A DNA stretch of 64,000 nt from an uncultured Myxococcales bacterium. GTDB taxonomy: Bacteria > Myxococcota > Myxococcia > Myxococcales > Myxococcaceae. Below the pieces are notes generated by a model. The model was given only the letters and a program-made list of their open reading frames with translations. It was not told where the DNA came from and did not search any database. Position 1 is the stretch's first letter, and each line of letters begins with the position of its first letter. Where the stretch lies: positions 478,623-542,622 of the forward strand of contig CALJKW010000021.1 in assembly GCA_937980205.1 (NCBI GenBank). Direction: 5' to 3'. The position numbers and the translations under genes are program-made. This document shows positions 46,929-56,724 of this stretch, in pieces.

Positions 46929-47076
46929 CCCTGAGCCAGCCGAGGCCGCGAAGCCGACCTCGGCGAGTCGAATGGGTCCGGGCGCAGCAAGTGTTGCCTT
47001 CGAGAAGGCGCTGCCCAGCTCGCCCGGGCCCTTCGACTTCGCCGCAGTCGCTGCGCGCCCGTGGCTCCGCTCAGGG
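46929..47076. repeat. Composite palindromic repeat (BIME-like), copy A
   Basis: A 148-bp element in the 227-bp space between two convergent genes. It is bounded by CCCTGAG and CTCAGGG, and an internal inverted repeat pairs 46966-46984 with 47021-47038 (AGTCGAATGGGTCCGGGCG / CGCCCGGGCCCTTCGACT). Its reverse complement is about 90% identical to copy B at 54826-54971. The CCCTGAGC...GTCGAAnGGG halves are the familiar REP type. It may also act as a bidirectional terminator. Confidence 0.8.
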
Positions 47077-47121
47077 AGCTAAGGGTTCCTGGTTCGCTCC
47101 AGGGATCTTCGCGCCGTCCTG

Positions 47122-47676
47122 CTACCCAGCCGCTTCCTTCAACCGCCAGAAGTACAGCGCGGTGATGACCAGCGAGTGCGAGAGCTCGCCCTTGAGCACC
47201 AGCTCGTCGACGCGTGAGCGGGGCACGAGCAGCACCTCGATGTCCTCGGCCTCGTCGGGCTCTCCCTCGTGCACCTGCGTGCAGCCCGTCGCCAGGAAGT
47301 GGTGCAGCCGGTTGTTCTGGATCGCCGGGTTCGGCTCGGTGATGCCGATGGGCACGATGTGACGGGGCCTGAAGCCGGTCTCCTCCTCGAGCTCGCGGGC
47401 GGCGGCGGTGAGCCCGTCTTCCCCCGGGTCGAGCATGCCTCCGGGAATTTCGAGCTCGTTGCTCCACGTGCCGAACCGGAACTGGCGGATCATGATGAGC
47501 CGATCGTCCTCGGTGAGCGCGACCACGTTGACCCAGTCCGGGCAGTCCATCGTGACGCGCGGCCAGACCTTGCCGCTGCGCGGGTCCTCGACGTCGAGCG
47601 TGCGCAGCGTGAAGATCGTGTGATCCGTCTCGCTGCGAACGGCGACCTTCTTCCACGCCTTCGGCTCGCTGCTCAC
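47122..47676 (-). CDS. NUDIX hydrolase (ADP-ribose pyrophosphatase-like)
   Basis: 184 residues from GTG 47676, overlapping the upstream stop as GTGA. The NUDIX box GGMLDPGEDGLTAAARELEEETGF fits Gx5Ex7REUxEExGU exactly. The flanking FRFGTWSNELEIPGG is typical of ADP-ribose/sugar-nucleotide pyrophosphatases. It likely cleaves ADP-ribose or a related nucleoside diphosphate. Coupling to a lipid/glycosyl transferase fusion suggests it could clean up or supply nucleotide sugars, which is inference. Confidence 0.9.
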   Translation of the reverse strand: MSSEPKAWKKVAVRSETDHTIFTLRTLDVEDPRSGKVWPRVTMDCPDWVNVVALTEDDRLIMIRQFRFGTWSNELEIPGGMLDPGEDGLTAAARELEEETGFRPRHIVPIGITEPNPAIQNNRLHHFLATGCTQVHEGEPDEAEDIEVLLVPRSRVDELVLKGELSHSLVITALYFWRLKEAAG

Positions 47677-49598
47677 GACGGCTTCGCCCAGAAGTCGTAG
47701 AAGTTGAACCACTGATAGGGGTGCTTCTTCACGAGCTCCTCCAGGCGGTGCGCGTAGGCGGCGGCCCACTCCTCGAGCTGGGCGTCGCGGGGCTTGCCGC
47801 GCTCGAACTTGTACGTCTTCGGCGGGTCGGCCACGAACCAATACGAGCGCGGCCCCACCTGCACGCTGAACGTGAAGATGATGGGGCACTGGGCCATGAC
47901 GCCCAGGATGAACGGCCCGACGGGGAAGGGCGCCTTCTCTCCGAGGAACGGCACCATCGCGATGCGGGCGTCGACGGTGCGGTCTCCCTGAATCGCGACG
48001 ACGTAGCCGTCACGAAGCGCGTGCAGGATGTCGAGCGCCGCGAGCTCGCTGTTGCCGACCGCGAGCAGCTTCGGCATCGGCCCGGTGTTCTTCTCGATGA
48101 GCGCGCGCACCTGCGCGACCTCGTTCTGGAACGCGACCATCGCGAACGGAGCGTGCAGCCGGCCGTCGAGCAGGCCCGCCGCCACGTCGTAGTTCCCCAT
48201 GTGGGCGGTGATCATGATCATCCCCTTGCCGCCCTTGCTCGACTCGATGATGTTCTCGATGCCGTTCTCGCTGAGCGCGAACGCCTTCCGACCGGCGGCA
48301 CCCATGATGAGCCGATCGACCATCACGCGCGCGAACGCGAGGAAGTGCTTGTACGAGCGCACCCAGCGCGCGAGGCCCTTGGCGGGGCCGATGGCGCGGT
48401 CCAAGAACTCCATCGACGCCTTGCGGTTCTCCGGCGCGGCGAACACGAAGTAGAGCGCGATCGGGTACAGCACCAGGTACGTCACGCCGGGGCCGAAGAC
48501 GCGCACCACGACGACGAAGAAGAGGTGGCCCCAGTAGCCGCCGCGGCTGGGCGCTCCCCACTGGCGCTTCGTGTACGCGTAGGCCTTGCGGACCATCGAG
48601 TTCCGCGTGGCGATCTCGACGAGGCCGAAGACGAAGAAGGCGACCCCGAGGCCCACCGGCGCGTGCCACGACGCGATGCCCTTCGTCGCGAGCCACGCCA
48701 AGAGCCACAGCGCGAGCCCGACCGGCACGGCGCCGGCGCCGATCAGCGCGGCGACCGGCAGCGACCACGGCCCGAGCAGGGCCAGCGGCACGCACGCGGC
48801 GCGCCAGAACGGGCCGGGCCCGCCGAGCCACGCCCACCGTCGAATGGCGTCGAGCGAGAGCCCCGGCTTTCGGAACCGGTCGCGCACGATCGGAGCGAGC
48901 AGCACCGGCAAGAGCAGCTTGAGGCACGTGATGGTGTTGAGCAGCGAGATGCGGACGTTGTCGGCCCACGGCCTGAAGTGCGTGACGCGATCGGCGGGGT
49001 AGAGGACGCGGATCGGCACCGAGCGAATGGGCAGGCCGGCCCACGCCGTGCGCAGGATGATCTCGACCTCGAAGTCGTAGCGCCTGCGCCCGCCGGCGAC
49101 GAAGAGCGTCTCGGGGATCGGGTAGGCGCGGAAGCCGCACTGGCTGTCGGCGACGCGCTCTCCGGACTCGAACCAGACCCAGAAGTTGGAGAACTTCCGG
49201 CCGAACTGCGACGCGCCGGGCGCGCCCGCGGCCGCGAGGTCGCGCGCGCCGACCACCAGGCAGCCGGGGTCTTTCTCGGCCTCCTCGGCGAGCTTGGGGA
49301 TGTCGTCGGGGTAGTGCTGCCCGTCGGCGTCGAGGCAGATGGCGTAGCGGAACCCGCGCTTGTGGGCCTCTTCGAACAGGGTGCGCAGCGCGGCGCCCTT
49401 GCCCCTGTTGGCGTCGTGCTTGAGCACGACGGCGCCGGCCTTCTCTGCCGCTTCTCCGCTGCCGTCGGTCGAGCCGTCGTCGCAGACGAGCACGGTGTTG
49501 GCGTGCGCGAGCGAGCCCTTCACCACGTCGCCCACCGTCCGCGCGTGGTTGTAGACGGGGATCACGACACACGCGGTGATGCGTTCACAGGCCTTCAT
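47673..49598 (-). CDS. GT2 glycosyltransferase fused to LpxL/HtrB-like acyltransferase
   Basis: About 641 residues from ATG 49598 (GTG 49625 would add nine). The N-terminal GT2 domain has ACVVIPVYNHARTV, VLVCDDGSTDGS, ANRGKGAALR and CLDADGQHYPDD. Residues ~230-330 hold several membrane helices. The C-terminal acyltransferase (~360-641) has MITAHMGNYDVA (HX4D catalytic motif), AIQGDRT and the ending YQWFNFYDFW, as in lipid A and aryl-polyene-cluster acyltransferases. It should build an acylated lipid-linked glycan at the inner membrane. No polyene or lipid A genes are nearby. Confidence 0.85.
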   Translation of the reverse strand: MKACERITACVVIPVYNHARTVGDVVKGSLAHANTVLVCDDGSTDGSGEAAEKAGAVVLKHDANRGKGAALRTLFEEAHKRGFRYAICLDADGQHYPDDIPKLAEEAEKDPGCLVVGARDLAAAGAPGASQFGRKFSNFWVWFESGERVADSQCGFRAYPIPETLFVAGGRRRYDFEVEIILRTAWAGLPIRSVPIRVLYPADRVTHFRPWADNVRISLLNTITCLKLLLPVLLAPIVRDRFRKPGLSLDAIRRWAWLGGPGPFWRAACVPLALLGPWSLPVAALIGAGAVPVGLALWLLAWLATKGIASWHAPVGLGVAFFVFGLVEIATRNSMVRKAYAYTKRQWGAPSRGGYWGHLFFVVVVRVFGPGVTYLVLYPIALYFVFAAPENRKASMEFLDRAIGPAKGLARWVRSYKHFLAFARVMVDRLIMGAAGRKAFALSENGIENIIESSKGGKGMIMITAHMGNYDVAAGLLDGRLHAPFAMVAFQNEVAQVRALIEKNTGPMPKLLAVGNSELAALDILHALRDGYVVAIQGDRTVDARIAMVPFLGEKAPFPVGPFILGVMAQCPIIFTFSVQVGPRSYWFVADPPKTYKFERGKPRDAQLEEWAAAYAHRLEELVKKHPYQWFNFYDFWAKPS

Positions 49599-49720
49599 CT
49601 TGGTGAGCCGCGGTGCGTTCAACACGGGGGCTCAAGACCGTCAACCCTTGTGCTAAGCGACTGACTCCGTAACGAGCGAACGTGGAGTCTGTTTCATGGA
49701 AACCGCCCCGCAAGGGGCTC

Positions 49721-50848
49721 ATGCGCTGGATCAAGCGGGCCTGGAGACAGCTCAAGCGCGAGCAGTTGACGCCCGGCAAGTTCGGCGTCGCCGTCGGCAT
49801 CGGCCTGTTCTTCGGGCTCTCGCCGTTCCTGGGCTTCCAGATGATCGCCGCGCAGGTGCTGGCGGTGATCTTCCGCCTCAACAAGCTCGCGGTGGCGGCG
49901 GCGGTGTCGATCTCGGCGCCTCCGTTCCTCGCGTTCGAGGTCCTGGGCAGCGTGCAGCTCGGGCAGCGGGTGCTGTACGGCACGTGGGCTCCGCTGTCGC
50001 TGGAGCAGGTGCGCGCGACCGACGCGCTGGCCCTCGCGAAGTTCTGGGGCTCTTCGTACTTCGTCGGAGCGCTGATCCTCGCGGTGCTCATCTCCGTTCC
50101 GTCGGGCCTGTTCGCGGCGTGGCGCATGAAGAAGGCGGTGGCGACGCAGCGGCCGCAGCTCACCATCGAGGCGCTCGAGGCGCTCGACGACGTGCTGCCG
50201 AAGATCCCCGGGCGGTTTCGCACCTACGTGAACTGGAAGGTGTGGCTCGACCCCATCTACCCGCTCGTGCTGCCGCACCTGGCCGGGCGCCGCGAGGTGC
50301 TCGACCTCGGGGCGGGCCTGGGCCTCCTCGCCTTCTTCGTGAAGCAGGCGGCGCCGGCGACCAAGGTGCGCTGCGTCGAGTGGGACGTGGTGAAGGCGGG
50401 CCACGCGCGCACCCTGCTCTCAGACCTGGCCGAGGTGATCAACACCGACGCCCGCACCATCGAGCCCGGCAGCGCCGACGCGATCGTGATGCTCGACGTG
50501 CTGCACTACATCCCCGTGCGCGAGCAGCGCGAGTGGCTCGAGCGCATCGTCCAGAAGATGCAGCCTAGCGCGGTGCTCATCATCCGCGAGCTCGACACCA
50601 CCAAGGGACGCGCGGCGGCCAACATCGAAGAGGGCGCCGTAAAGCACGGGTGGAACAAGGGCGGCGGCGTCTACCCGTGGGCGATCGACGACCTCGTCCA
50701 ACACCTGCAGTCGCTCGGGCTCGACGTGACTCGGACGCAGGTCGGAAGGCTGATGTTCCGCGCGAACAGCCTCATCGTTGCGAAACGGAAACAGGCGGCC
50801 GACGCGAAGCCTACCGCCCTTGAGCCCACATCGACGGGCCTGCTTTAG
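49721..50848 (+). CDS. DUF2062 membrane domain fused to SAM-dependent methyltransferase
   Basis: About 375 residues from ATG 49721 (GTG 49682 adds 13). The N-terminal ~150 residues are a DUF2062 domain (RQLKREQLTPGKFGVAVGIG, FFGLSPFLGFQ, FRLNKLAVAAAVSISAPPF) with membrane helices. Residues ~175-355 are a class I methyltransferase (REVLDLGAGLGLLAFF, ADAIVMLDVLHYIP). DUF2062 often accompanies GT2 enzymes in lipid-linked sugar systems, so this protein and the divergently encoded GT2-acyltransferase 120 bases away probably work together on one glycolipid. Substrate unknown. Confidence 0.8.
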   Translation: MRWIKRAWRQLKREQLTPGKFGVAVGIGLFFGLSPFLGFQMIAAQVLAVIFRLNKLAVAAAVSISAPPFLAFEVLGSVQLGQRVLYGTWAPLSLEQVRATDALALAKFWGSSYFVGALILAVLISVPSGLFAAWRMKKAVATQRPQLTIEALEALDDVLPKIPGRFRTYVNWKVWLDPIYPLVLPHLAGRREVLDLGAGLGLLAFFVKQAAPATKVRCVEWDVVKAGHARTLLSDLAEVINTDARTIEPGSADAIVMLDVLHYIPVREQREWLERIVQKMQPSAVLIIRELDTTKGRAAANIEEGAVKHGWNKGGGVYPWAIDDLVQHLQSLGLDVTRTQVGRLMFRANSLIVAKRKQAADAKPTALEPTSTGLL

Positions 50849-50859
50849 TCTGAAGCCCG

Positions 50860-51846
50860 ATGCGCCCCGCTCCGCGACGTCTGGCCGAGATCGCCGCGAG
50901 GGCCGCCGAGTCGTTCGTGGTGCTGGAGCTGAAAGAGAGCTACGGCGTCGGCTTCGTCGCCGCGCCCGGCCGCATCGTCTCGACGCTGCACGTGGTGAGC
51001 GACGAGACGCACATCGCCGCGCACCTGTCGTCGGGGCGCACGGTCGAGGTTCCCGCGGTCGCCGGCATCGACGCCCGGCGAGATCTCGCGGTGCTGCTCG
51101 CCCGCGAGCTCGACGTGACGCCGCTGCCGCCCGCTCCGAAGCGGCTCATCGAAGAGGGCACGCAGGCCGTCACCTTCTCGCTCAGCAAAGACCGCACGCG
51201 CACGCAGTGGATCGACGTTCGCATCGCGGCGATCCAGGTGCTCAACGACGCGCTGACGGTGTACCGGCTCGAGGGCGACTTCCCGCCGGATCTCTCGGGC
51301 GCTCCGCTCGTCTCCGCCCGCGGCGAGGCGCTCGGCGTCGTCACGCTCGCGCAGGGCGACGACGGGCCGATCGTGCTGGGAGTCCCGTACCGCTACGTCT
51401 CTCCGCTGCTCACCGGCGAGGCGCCGCAGCCGTTGTCGGTGCTCACGCTGCCGAAGAAGCCGCGGCGCCGCCGCATGGTGCCGCAGCACCCCGTCGCGCT
51501 GCTCGACGGCTCGAGCGCGAAGAGCCTCGAGCACGTCGCCTCGGTGCTCAACGGCGCCATCAACGTCGGAGCCCCCGCCTTCGACAAGGGCGACCTCGAC
51601 ACCTGCTGGCGGCTCTACGCCGAGACCGCCGAGCGCCTGGTGCGCGATCGCCACGACTGTCCGGGCCCGATGAAGGCGCTGCAGGAAGGGCTCGATCGCG
51701 CCCGCGCGCTCGACGACGTCGAGGCGAGGGTGTGGGCGATGCGCGACGCGTTCGACGCGCTCTTGATGCTGATCGAGAAGTTCTCCCGCGCGCGGGTCTC
51801 CATCGCACGCGGTGGGGGACGAAAACCCTCGAAGCTGCTCAACTGA
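50860..51846 (+). CDS. Trypsin-fold (S1-like) serine protease, atypical active site
   Basis: 328 residues, no signal peptide. The first ~190 residues follow the HtrA-type chymotrypsin fold: GVGFVAAPGRIVSTLHVVSD with the His, AGIDARRDLAVLLA with the Asp, and PPDLSGAPLVSARGEALGVV at the Ser loop. The usual GxSGGP is DLSGAP, so the Ser is kept but one Gly is Ala. The C-terminal ~140 residues are helical with no PDZ domain. A cytosolic protease or pseudoprotease is possible. It starts 11 bases after the methyltransferase fusion, suggesting one operon. Confidence 0.7.
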   Translation: MRPAPRRLAEIAARAAESFVVLELKESYGVGFVAAPGRIVSTLHVVSDETHIAAHLSSGRTVEVPAVAGIDARRDLAVLLARELDVTPLPPAPKRLIEEGTQAVTFSLSKDRTRTQWIDVRIAAIQVLNDALTVYRLEGDFPPDLSGAPLVSARGEALGVVTLAQGDDGPIVLGVPYRYVSPLLTGEAPQPLSVLTLPKKPRRRRMVPQHPVALLDGSSAKSLEHVASVLNGAINVGAPAFDKGDLDTCWRLYAETAERLVRDRHDCPGPMKALQEGLDRARALDDVEARVWAMRDAFDALLMLIEKFSRARVSIARGGGRKPSKLLN

Positions 51847-51853
51847 CGCCGTC

Positions 51854-52885
51854 ATGAAGTTCCGGTTCGTTCTCGCCTCTCTGCTCGGCCTCGCCTGCAC
51901 GGTGTTCGGCTGTACTGCGAGCGATCGGTACCGAGGGCACCAGGCGCCCGATGCGCCGCTCATCACGGTGCTGGTGCCCGGGTACCGCGGCTCGTTCCTC
52001 TACGAGGAGAACCGGCGCGTGTACCTCGAGCCGGCCTCGGCGTTCCGGCGCGGGCACGAGTCGCTCGGCTCGTGCCGCGGCGGCATGAAGCCGCTCGAGG
52101 CGGGCGGGCCGATGACGAAGTTCGTGATCTGGCCGTACGCCTTCGACGTCTACGACGGCTTCATGTCGTGGGGAGAGGCGAAGCTGCCCGGCTTCACGGC
52201 GTACGGGTACGACTGGAGAGCCGACCTCGGGTGGAACGGCGCCCAGCTCTGCGAGTTCATCGGCGAGCGGAAGGCCAACGTCATCGCGCACAGCATGGGC
52301 GGCCTGGTCACGATGCTCGCGGTGCAGAAGTGCCCGGAGAAGATTCAGGCCGTCGTGTTCGCCGGCGTGCCGTTCAACGGCGCTCCGGGGCTGTTCAAGG
52401 AGCTCTTCCTCGGCGCCTCGACGTACCAGAACACCGCGCTGCTCAGCCCCGAGGCGCTGTGGACGTTCCCCGCGACGTGGCAGCTCTTGCCGCGCACCGA
52501 CGACTTCTTCGTGGACGGGGAGGGGAAGCCGGTCTCGCTGCCCATCTCCGCCCCCGAGACGTGGGCGAAGTGGCAGCTGCCGTGCCCCGAGCGGCTCAAC
52601 CAGCGCCTGGCGGATCGCGCCGCGATGCCGGTGACGTTCGAGAAGGCGCCCGCGCGCGCGCTCGCGGTCATCGGGCGCGGCATTCCGTCGACGAAGGCGC
52701 AGCGCATCGGCGCGAATGGGTTCTTCGAGTTCGACAAGCCCGTGCGCGAGGACGGCGACGGCTCGGTGCTGGTGACGAACGCGACGCCCGCGTTTCCCTC
52801 GGAGACCGTGTTCACCACCGCCGAGCACGTGCATCTGCTAGACGACGCGAACGTGAGAGCCGCGATCGAGGCGTTCCTGAAATGA
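51854..52885 (+). CDS. LCAT-like alpha/beta-hydrolase lipoprotein
   Basis: 343 residues from ATG 51854. Signal peptide VLASLLGLACTVFGC with lipobox. TVLVPGYRGSFLYEENRRVY is the oxyanion region; ANVIAHSMGGLVTML is the nucleophile elbow; the C-terminal GDGSVLVTNA and TTAEHVHLLDD supply plausible Asp and His. The layout matches lecithin:cholesterol acyltransferase-type enzymes, which transfer or hydrolyse phospholipid acyl chains, here at the outer membrane surface. Its stop overlaps the next start (ATGA). Confidence 0.8.
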   Translation: MKFRFVLASLLGLACTVFGCTASDRYRGHQAPDAPLITVLVPGYRGSFLYEENRRVYLEPASAFRRGHESLGSCRGGMKPLEAGGPMTKFVIWPYAFDVYDGFMSWGEAKLPGFTAYGYDWRADLGWNGAQLCEFIGERKANVIAHSMGGLVTMLAVQKCPEKIQAVVFAGVPFNGAPGLFKELFLGASTYQNTALLSPEALWTFPATWQLLPRTDDFFVDGEGKPVSLPISAPETWAKWQLPCPERLNQRLADRAAMPVTFEKAPARALAVIGRGIPSTKAQRIGANGFFEFDKPVREDGDGSVLVTNATPAFPSETVFTTAEHVHLLDDANVRAAIEAFLK

Positions 52886-53313
52886 GCGAGGCGTTCGTCT
52901 TCACGTTCAAGGACGGGCTCTTGTCCCCGCTCGCGCACGATCTGAAGATCCGCGTGACGAAGCTCGAGGTGACCGAGCGCGGCGCCACGTTCGATGCGTC
53001 GTCGCTGCGCGTCGAGTCGGCCGGCGGCCCGCTGCCGAAGCACTTCTACGGGGAGATCGAGAAGAACATCCGCGAGGACGTGCTTCGCTCGACGCGGTAC
53101 CCGGTGATCACGTTCGAGGCGACGCAGGTCGGCGACACGGAGATCGTGGGCAAGCTCACGCTCTGCGGCGTGACGAAGGAGATCCGGCTGCAGCGCCGGG
53201 GCAACGTCGTCGAGTACGAGCTCCACCAGCCCGACTTCGGCATCAAGCCGTACACCGCGATGCTGGGGACGTTGAAGGTGAAGCCGACCGTGAAGGTCCA
53301 GGTGACGCTGTAG
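52882..53313 (+). CDS. YceI-like lipocalin-fold protein
   Basis: 143 residues. SEAFVFTFKDGLLSPLAHDLKIRV, VLRSTRYPVITFEAT and GKLTLCGVTKEIRL are the landmarks of the YceI family, which binds isoprenoid or amide lipids in a barrel. Unlike many YceI proteins it has no signal peptide and would be cytosolic. The ATGA overlap with the lipase-like lipoprotein gene suggests shared lipid handling. Confidence 0.8.
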   Translation: MSEAFVFTFKDGLLSPLAHDLKIRVTKLEVTERGATFDASSLRVESAGGPLPKHFYGEIEKNIREDVLRSTRYPVITFEATQVGDTEIVGKLTLCGVTKEIRLQRRGNVVEYELHQPDFGIKPYTAMLGTLKVKPTVKVQVTL

Positions 53314-53369
53314 CGCTCGGGGCGGACTCACGTTCACGCTGAGCGAGCCCAGAAACCGAGCACCCTGAG

Positions 53370-54825
53370 AGGCCGTCATCTTTTCGGTTGTCGCCTCGGC
53401 AGGTCCGCGCATCGTTGGCGTCTTTCGGGTCGGCTTCGTTGTTCGGGCTGGCGGTCGCTCGGTCGGGGAGCGCCCCGCCAGGTGAGTCACGCGAACAAAG
53501 TGATGGCCTTGAAGATGTTCAGCGCCAGCGCGCTGAGCAGCACCGCGCTGGTCACTTTCTCAACGCCTCGCACATTCAACTGGGTCAATCCCATCCTCCG
53601 CAGGTTGGCGTTGACGCATTCCGAAGTGGAAGCGCGCTCCTTGTACGTTTCTTTCCCTCTCTCGCTCTTCATGCGTTTGCGCCAGGCGATGGCTTCTGGT
53701 GGGTCCTTGGGCTGCGGCTCGTACGGGTCCACGCCTCGGGTTCGCGGTTTTCGCGGCGGTGCGAAGACTTCGATTCCCGCCTGTGTCAGCGACGAGATGT
53801 TCGCGTGGTTCACGTATCCGCCGTCGAGCAGGTACTGCGCCGGCACGCGAGCGAGCCGATTCAGAATGTCGGCGAGGACGGGTTCAGCCTGTTGGGCATC
53901 CGTTCCCTCATTCGTCACGTGGACGCCGATGATGATGCCGCTGGCGACATCTGTCGCGAACTGCGGGTTGTACGCAGGCCGGAAACCACCATCCGCCATC
54001 TTCATCACGCGCGCTTCGGGGTCCGTGGTGCTGACTCGCGGCTCTGTTTTCTTCGCGCGGCCCTTGTTCTTCTGCGCTTCCTTGGCAGCGATGACGGCCG
54101 GCAACTCGGCCATCGCCCGCTCGACAGCCGCGAGCTTTTCTTCGGCAGCGCGCTGCCGCGCTGCATTTTTCCTGCTCAGAGCCGAGTCGTCAGCGTCCAG
54201 TTCCCGCTTGAGCTCGGCAACGCGCTGCCGCGCATCCTCGAGACACTTCTCGAGAGTCTTCTGCCGCTTGAAACTCGCCGCTCCTGCCGAGGCACGCACG
54301 CGCAGTCCGTCCTGCGCGACAGCTTCCAGCGTGACGATTCCTGCGTGCTCCAAAGATGCCACCACCTGGCTCAGCAGTTCGTCGAGCTTGCGCGCGTTAG
54401 TCGAGCGGAAGGCGGCGAGCATGTCGCGATTCACCGATACGCCGCCGCAAATCCAGCGGTACGCGATGTCGCGCTCGCAGAGCACGGCCAATCTGCGCGC
54501 ACTGCCGATTCCCTCAATCAACGCCATCACCCAGAGACACAGCAAAATGCGGGGGTCCGTCGCGGCACGACCAGGACCGCTGCCGACCGCTTTGATGTCG
54601 GCGTGGAATGCCGACAAGTCGAGCTTCGAGACGTACGCCCAGATGAGCCGCACGCGATGCTCCGGGTCGAGCACTTCATCGACCGCAGCCATCCAAAGCG
54701 AAACTTGGTTCCGAACCGCTCTCCTCAGTCGACCGTCGAAGTCAGCCATCCACGTCCTCCCGGATGGACGGAAGATCACGAGCGTCGACGCCTCTCAAGG
54801 CCCCAAGTCGAAAAACTGTCAGGCT
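53370..54825 (-). mobile_element. IS1182-type insertion sequence, 1456 bp
   Basis: Imperfect terminal inverted repeats: AGGCCGTCATCTTTTCGG at the left and, on the other strand, AGCCTGACAGTTTTTCGA at the right. Both ends are flanked by CTGAG (53365-53369 and 54826-54830), consistent with a 5-bp target duplication. Removing the element restores a contiguous ACCCTGAGCGGAGC, the canonical edge of the palindromic repeat that follows. It encodes one transposase. Base composition and codon choice are less GC-extreme than in the neighbours. Confidence 0.7.
53487..54749 (-). CDS. IS1182-family transposase (DDE)
   Basis: 420 residues from ATG 54749 (GTG 54779 adds ten). The N-terminal DUF772-like region (IWAYVSKLDLSAFHAD, TDPRILLCLWVMALIEG) is followed by the DDE core: VTLEAVAQDGLRVRA (first Asp), VPAQYLLDGGYVNHANI (second Asp), and KERASTSECVNANLRRMGL (Glu). 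A Lys/Glu-rich insertion (~165-235) lies between the first two. It is full length and may be active. Codon use differs from surrounding genes, as expected for a mobile gene. Confidence 0.92.
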   Translation of the reverse strand: MADFDGRLRRAVRNQVSLWMAAVDEVLDPEHRVRLIWAYVSKLDLSAFHADIKAVGSGPGRAATDPRILLCLWVMALIEGIGSARRLAVLCERDIAYRWICGGVSVNRDMLAAFRSTNARKLDELLSQVVASLEHAGIVTLEAVAQDGLRVRASAGAASFKRQKTLEKCLEDARQRVAELKRELDADDSALSRKNAARQRAAEEKLAAVERAMAELPAVIAAKEAQKNKGRAKKTEPRVSTTDPEARVMKMADGGFRPAYNPQFATDVASGIIIGVHVTNEGTDAQQAEPVLADILNRLARVPAQYLLDGGYVNHANISSLTQAGIEVFAPPRKPRTRGVDPYEPQPKDPPEAIAWRKRMKSERGKETYKERASTSECVNANLRRMGLTQLNVRGVEKVTSAVLLSALALNIFKAITLFA

Positions 54826-54971
54826 CTGAGCGGAGCGCGGCCGCGCCAGCGGACCGCGCGCAGTCGAATGGGTCCGGGCGATCTGGGCAGCGCCTTCTCG
54901 AAGGCAACACGTGCTGCGCCCGAACCCGTTCGACTCGCCGAGGTCCGCTTCGCGGCCTCGGCGGCTCAGGG
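54826..54971. repeat. Composite palindromic repeat (BIME-like), copy B
   Basis: Begins CTGAGCGGAGC at the IS edge and ends CTCAGGG at 54971, with internal inverted arms AGTCGAATGGGTCCGGGCG (54862-54880) and CGCCCGAACCCGTTCGACT (54918-54936). It is ~90% identical to the reverse complement of copy A (46929-47076). The shared flank GTGCACGCCTTCGTG continues to 54985. The remaining gap to 55007 holds nothing else I can identify. Confidence 0.8.
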
Positions 54972-55007
54972 TGCACGCCTTCGTGCTTCCCTCTCAGTGC
55001 GGCCGGA

Positions 55008-55535
55008 TCACGGCACCGGCTTCCGCTTCACCGCAGGCCGAATCTGCGTCGAGTCGTCGTCGGACTCCTCGGCCATCTCGCTGATGCGCGCGTTGGTCGT
55101 CCGCAGGCGTCGCGACAGCTCTCTGCAGATGTTCTGCAGCACCATCACGTAGCCGGGCACGTCCTCCTGGTAGAGCTTGTAGAGCTCCTTGTTCCCCAGC
55201 GAGTAGAGCGTCGACGGCTTCTCGACCAGGACCGTGGCCGAGCGCTTCTGAACGTCGATGAGGGTCATCTCGCCGAAGAACTCGCCCTCGCCGAGGCGGA
55301 CCATGCGAATCGTCTTCCCGGTCTCGGTCTGCCGCGTGACGACGACCTCGCCGTGGCGCACGAGGAACAGCGAGCGGCCGACGTCGCCCTGCCGGCAGAC
55401 CTCCTGGCCGGCCTCGAGGCGGTGCTCCTGCAGCATCGAGATGATGCGGTTGAGGGTGTTCTCCTGCAGCCCGCCGAACAGCGCGATCGACGGCAGGAAC
55501 TTCATCGCGTCATCGGGGTGGGAGACGCCGGCCAT
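55008..55535 (-). CDS. Cyclic nucleotide-binding domain protein
   Basis: 175 residues. A single cNMP-binding domain (~15-130): LFGGLQENTLNRIISML, AGQEVCRQGDVGRSLFLVRHGEV, and the phosphate-binding cassette GEFFGEMTLIDVQKRSATV with the Glu and Arg that contact the cyclic phosphate. There is no helix-turn-helix; the C-terminus (~130-175) is a charged helix and a disordered tail. It is therefore probably a cyclic-nucleotide sensor acting through protein contact, not a CRP-type regulator. Co-directional with the VWA/MoxR pair, six bases away. Confidence 0.87.
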   Translation of the reverse strand: MAGVSHPDDAMKFLPSIALFGGLQENTLNRIISMLQEHRLEAGQEVCRQGDVGRSLFLVRHGEVVVTRQTETGKTIRMVRLGEGEFFGEMTLIDVQKRSATVLVEKPSTLYSLGNKELYKLYQEDVPGYVMVLQNICRELSRRLRTTNARISEMAEESDDDSTQIRPAVKRKPVP

Positions 55536-55541
55536 GGGGTC

Positions 55542-56720
<1,179 letters not shown>

Positions 56721-56724
56721 GACG

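Noticed and set aside
46177..47082. Plus-strand frame overlapping the WD40 lipoprotein and the repeat
   Set aside because: Arg-rich shadow frame; it runs through the palindromic repeat with no conserved content.
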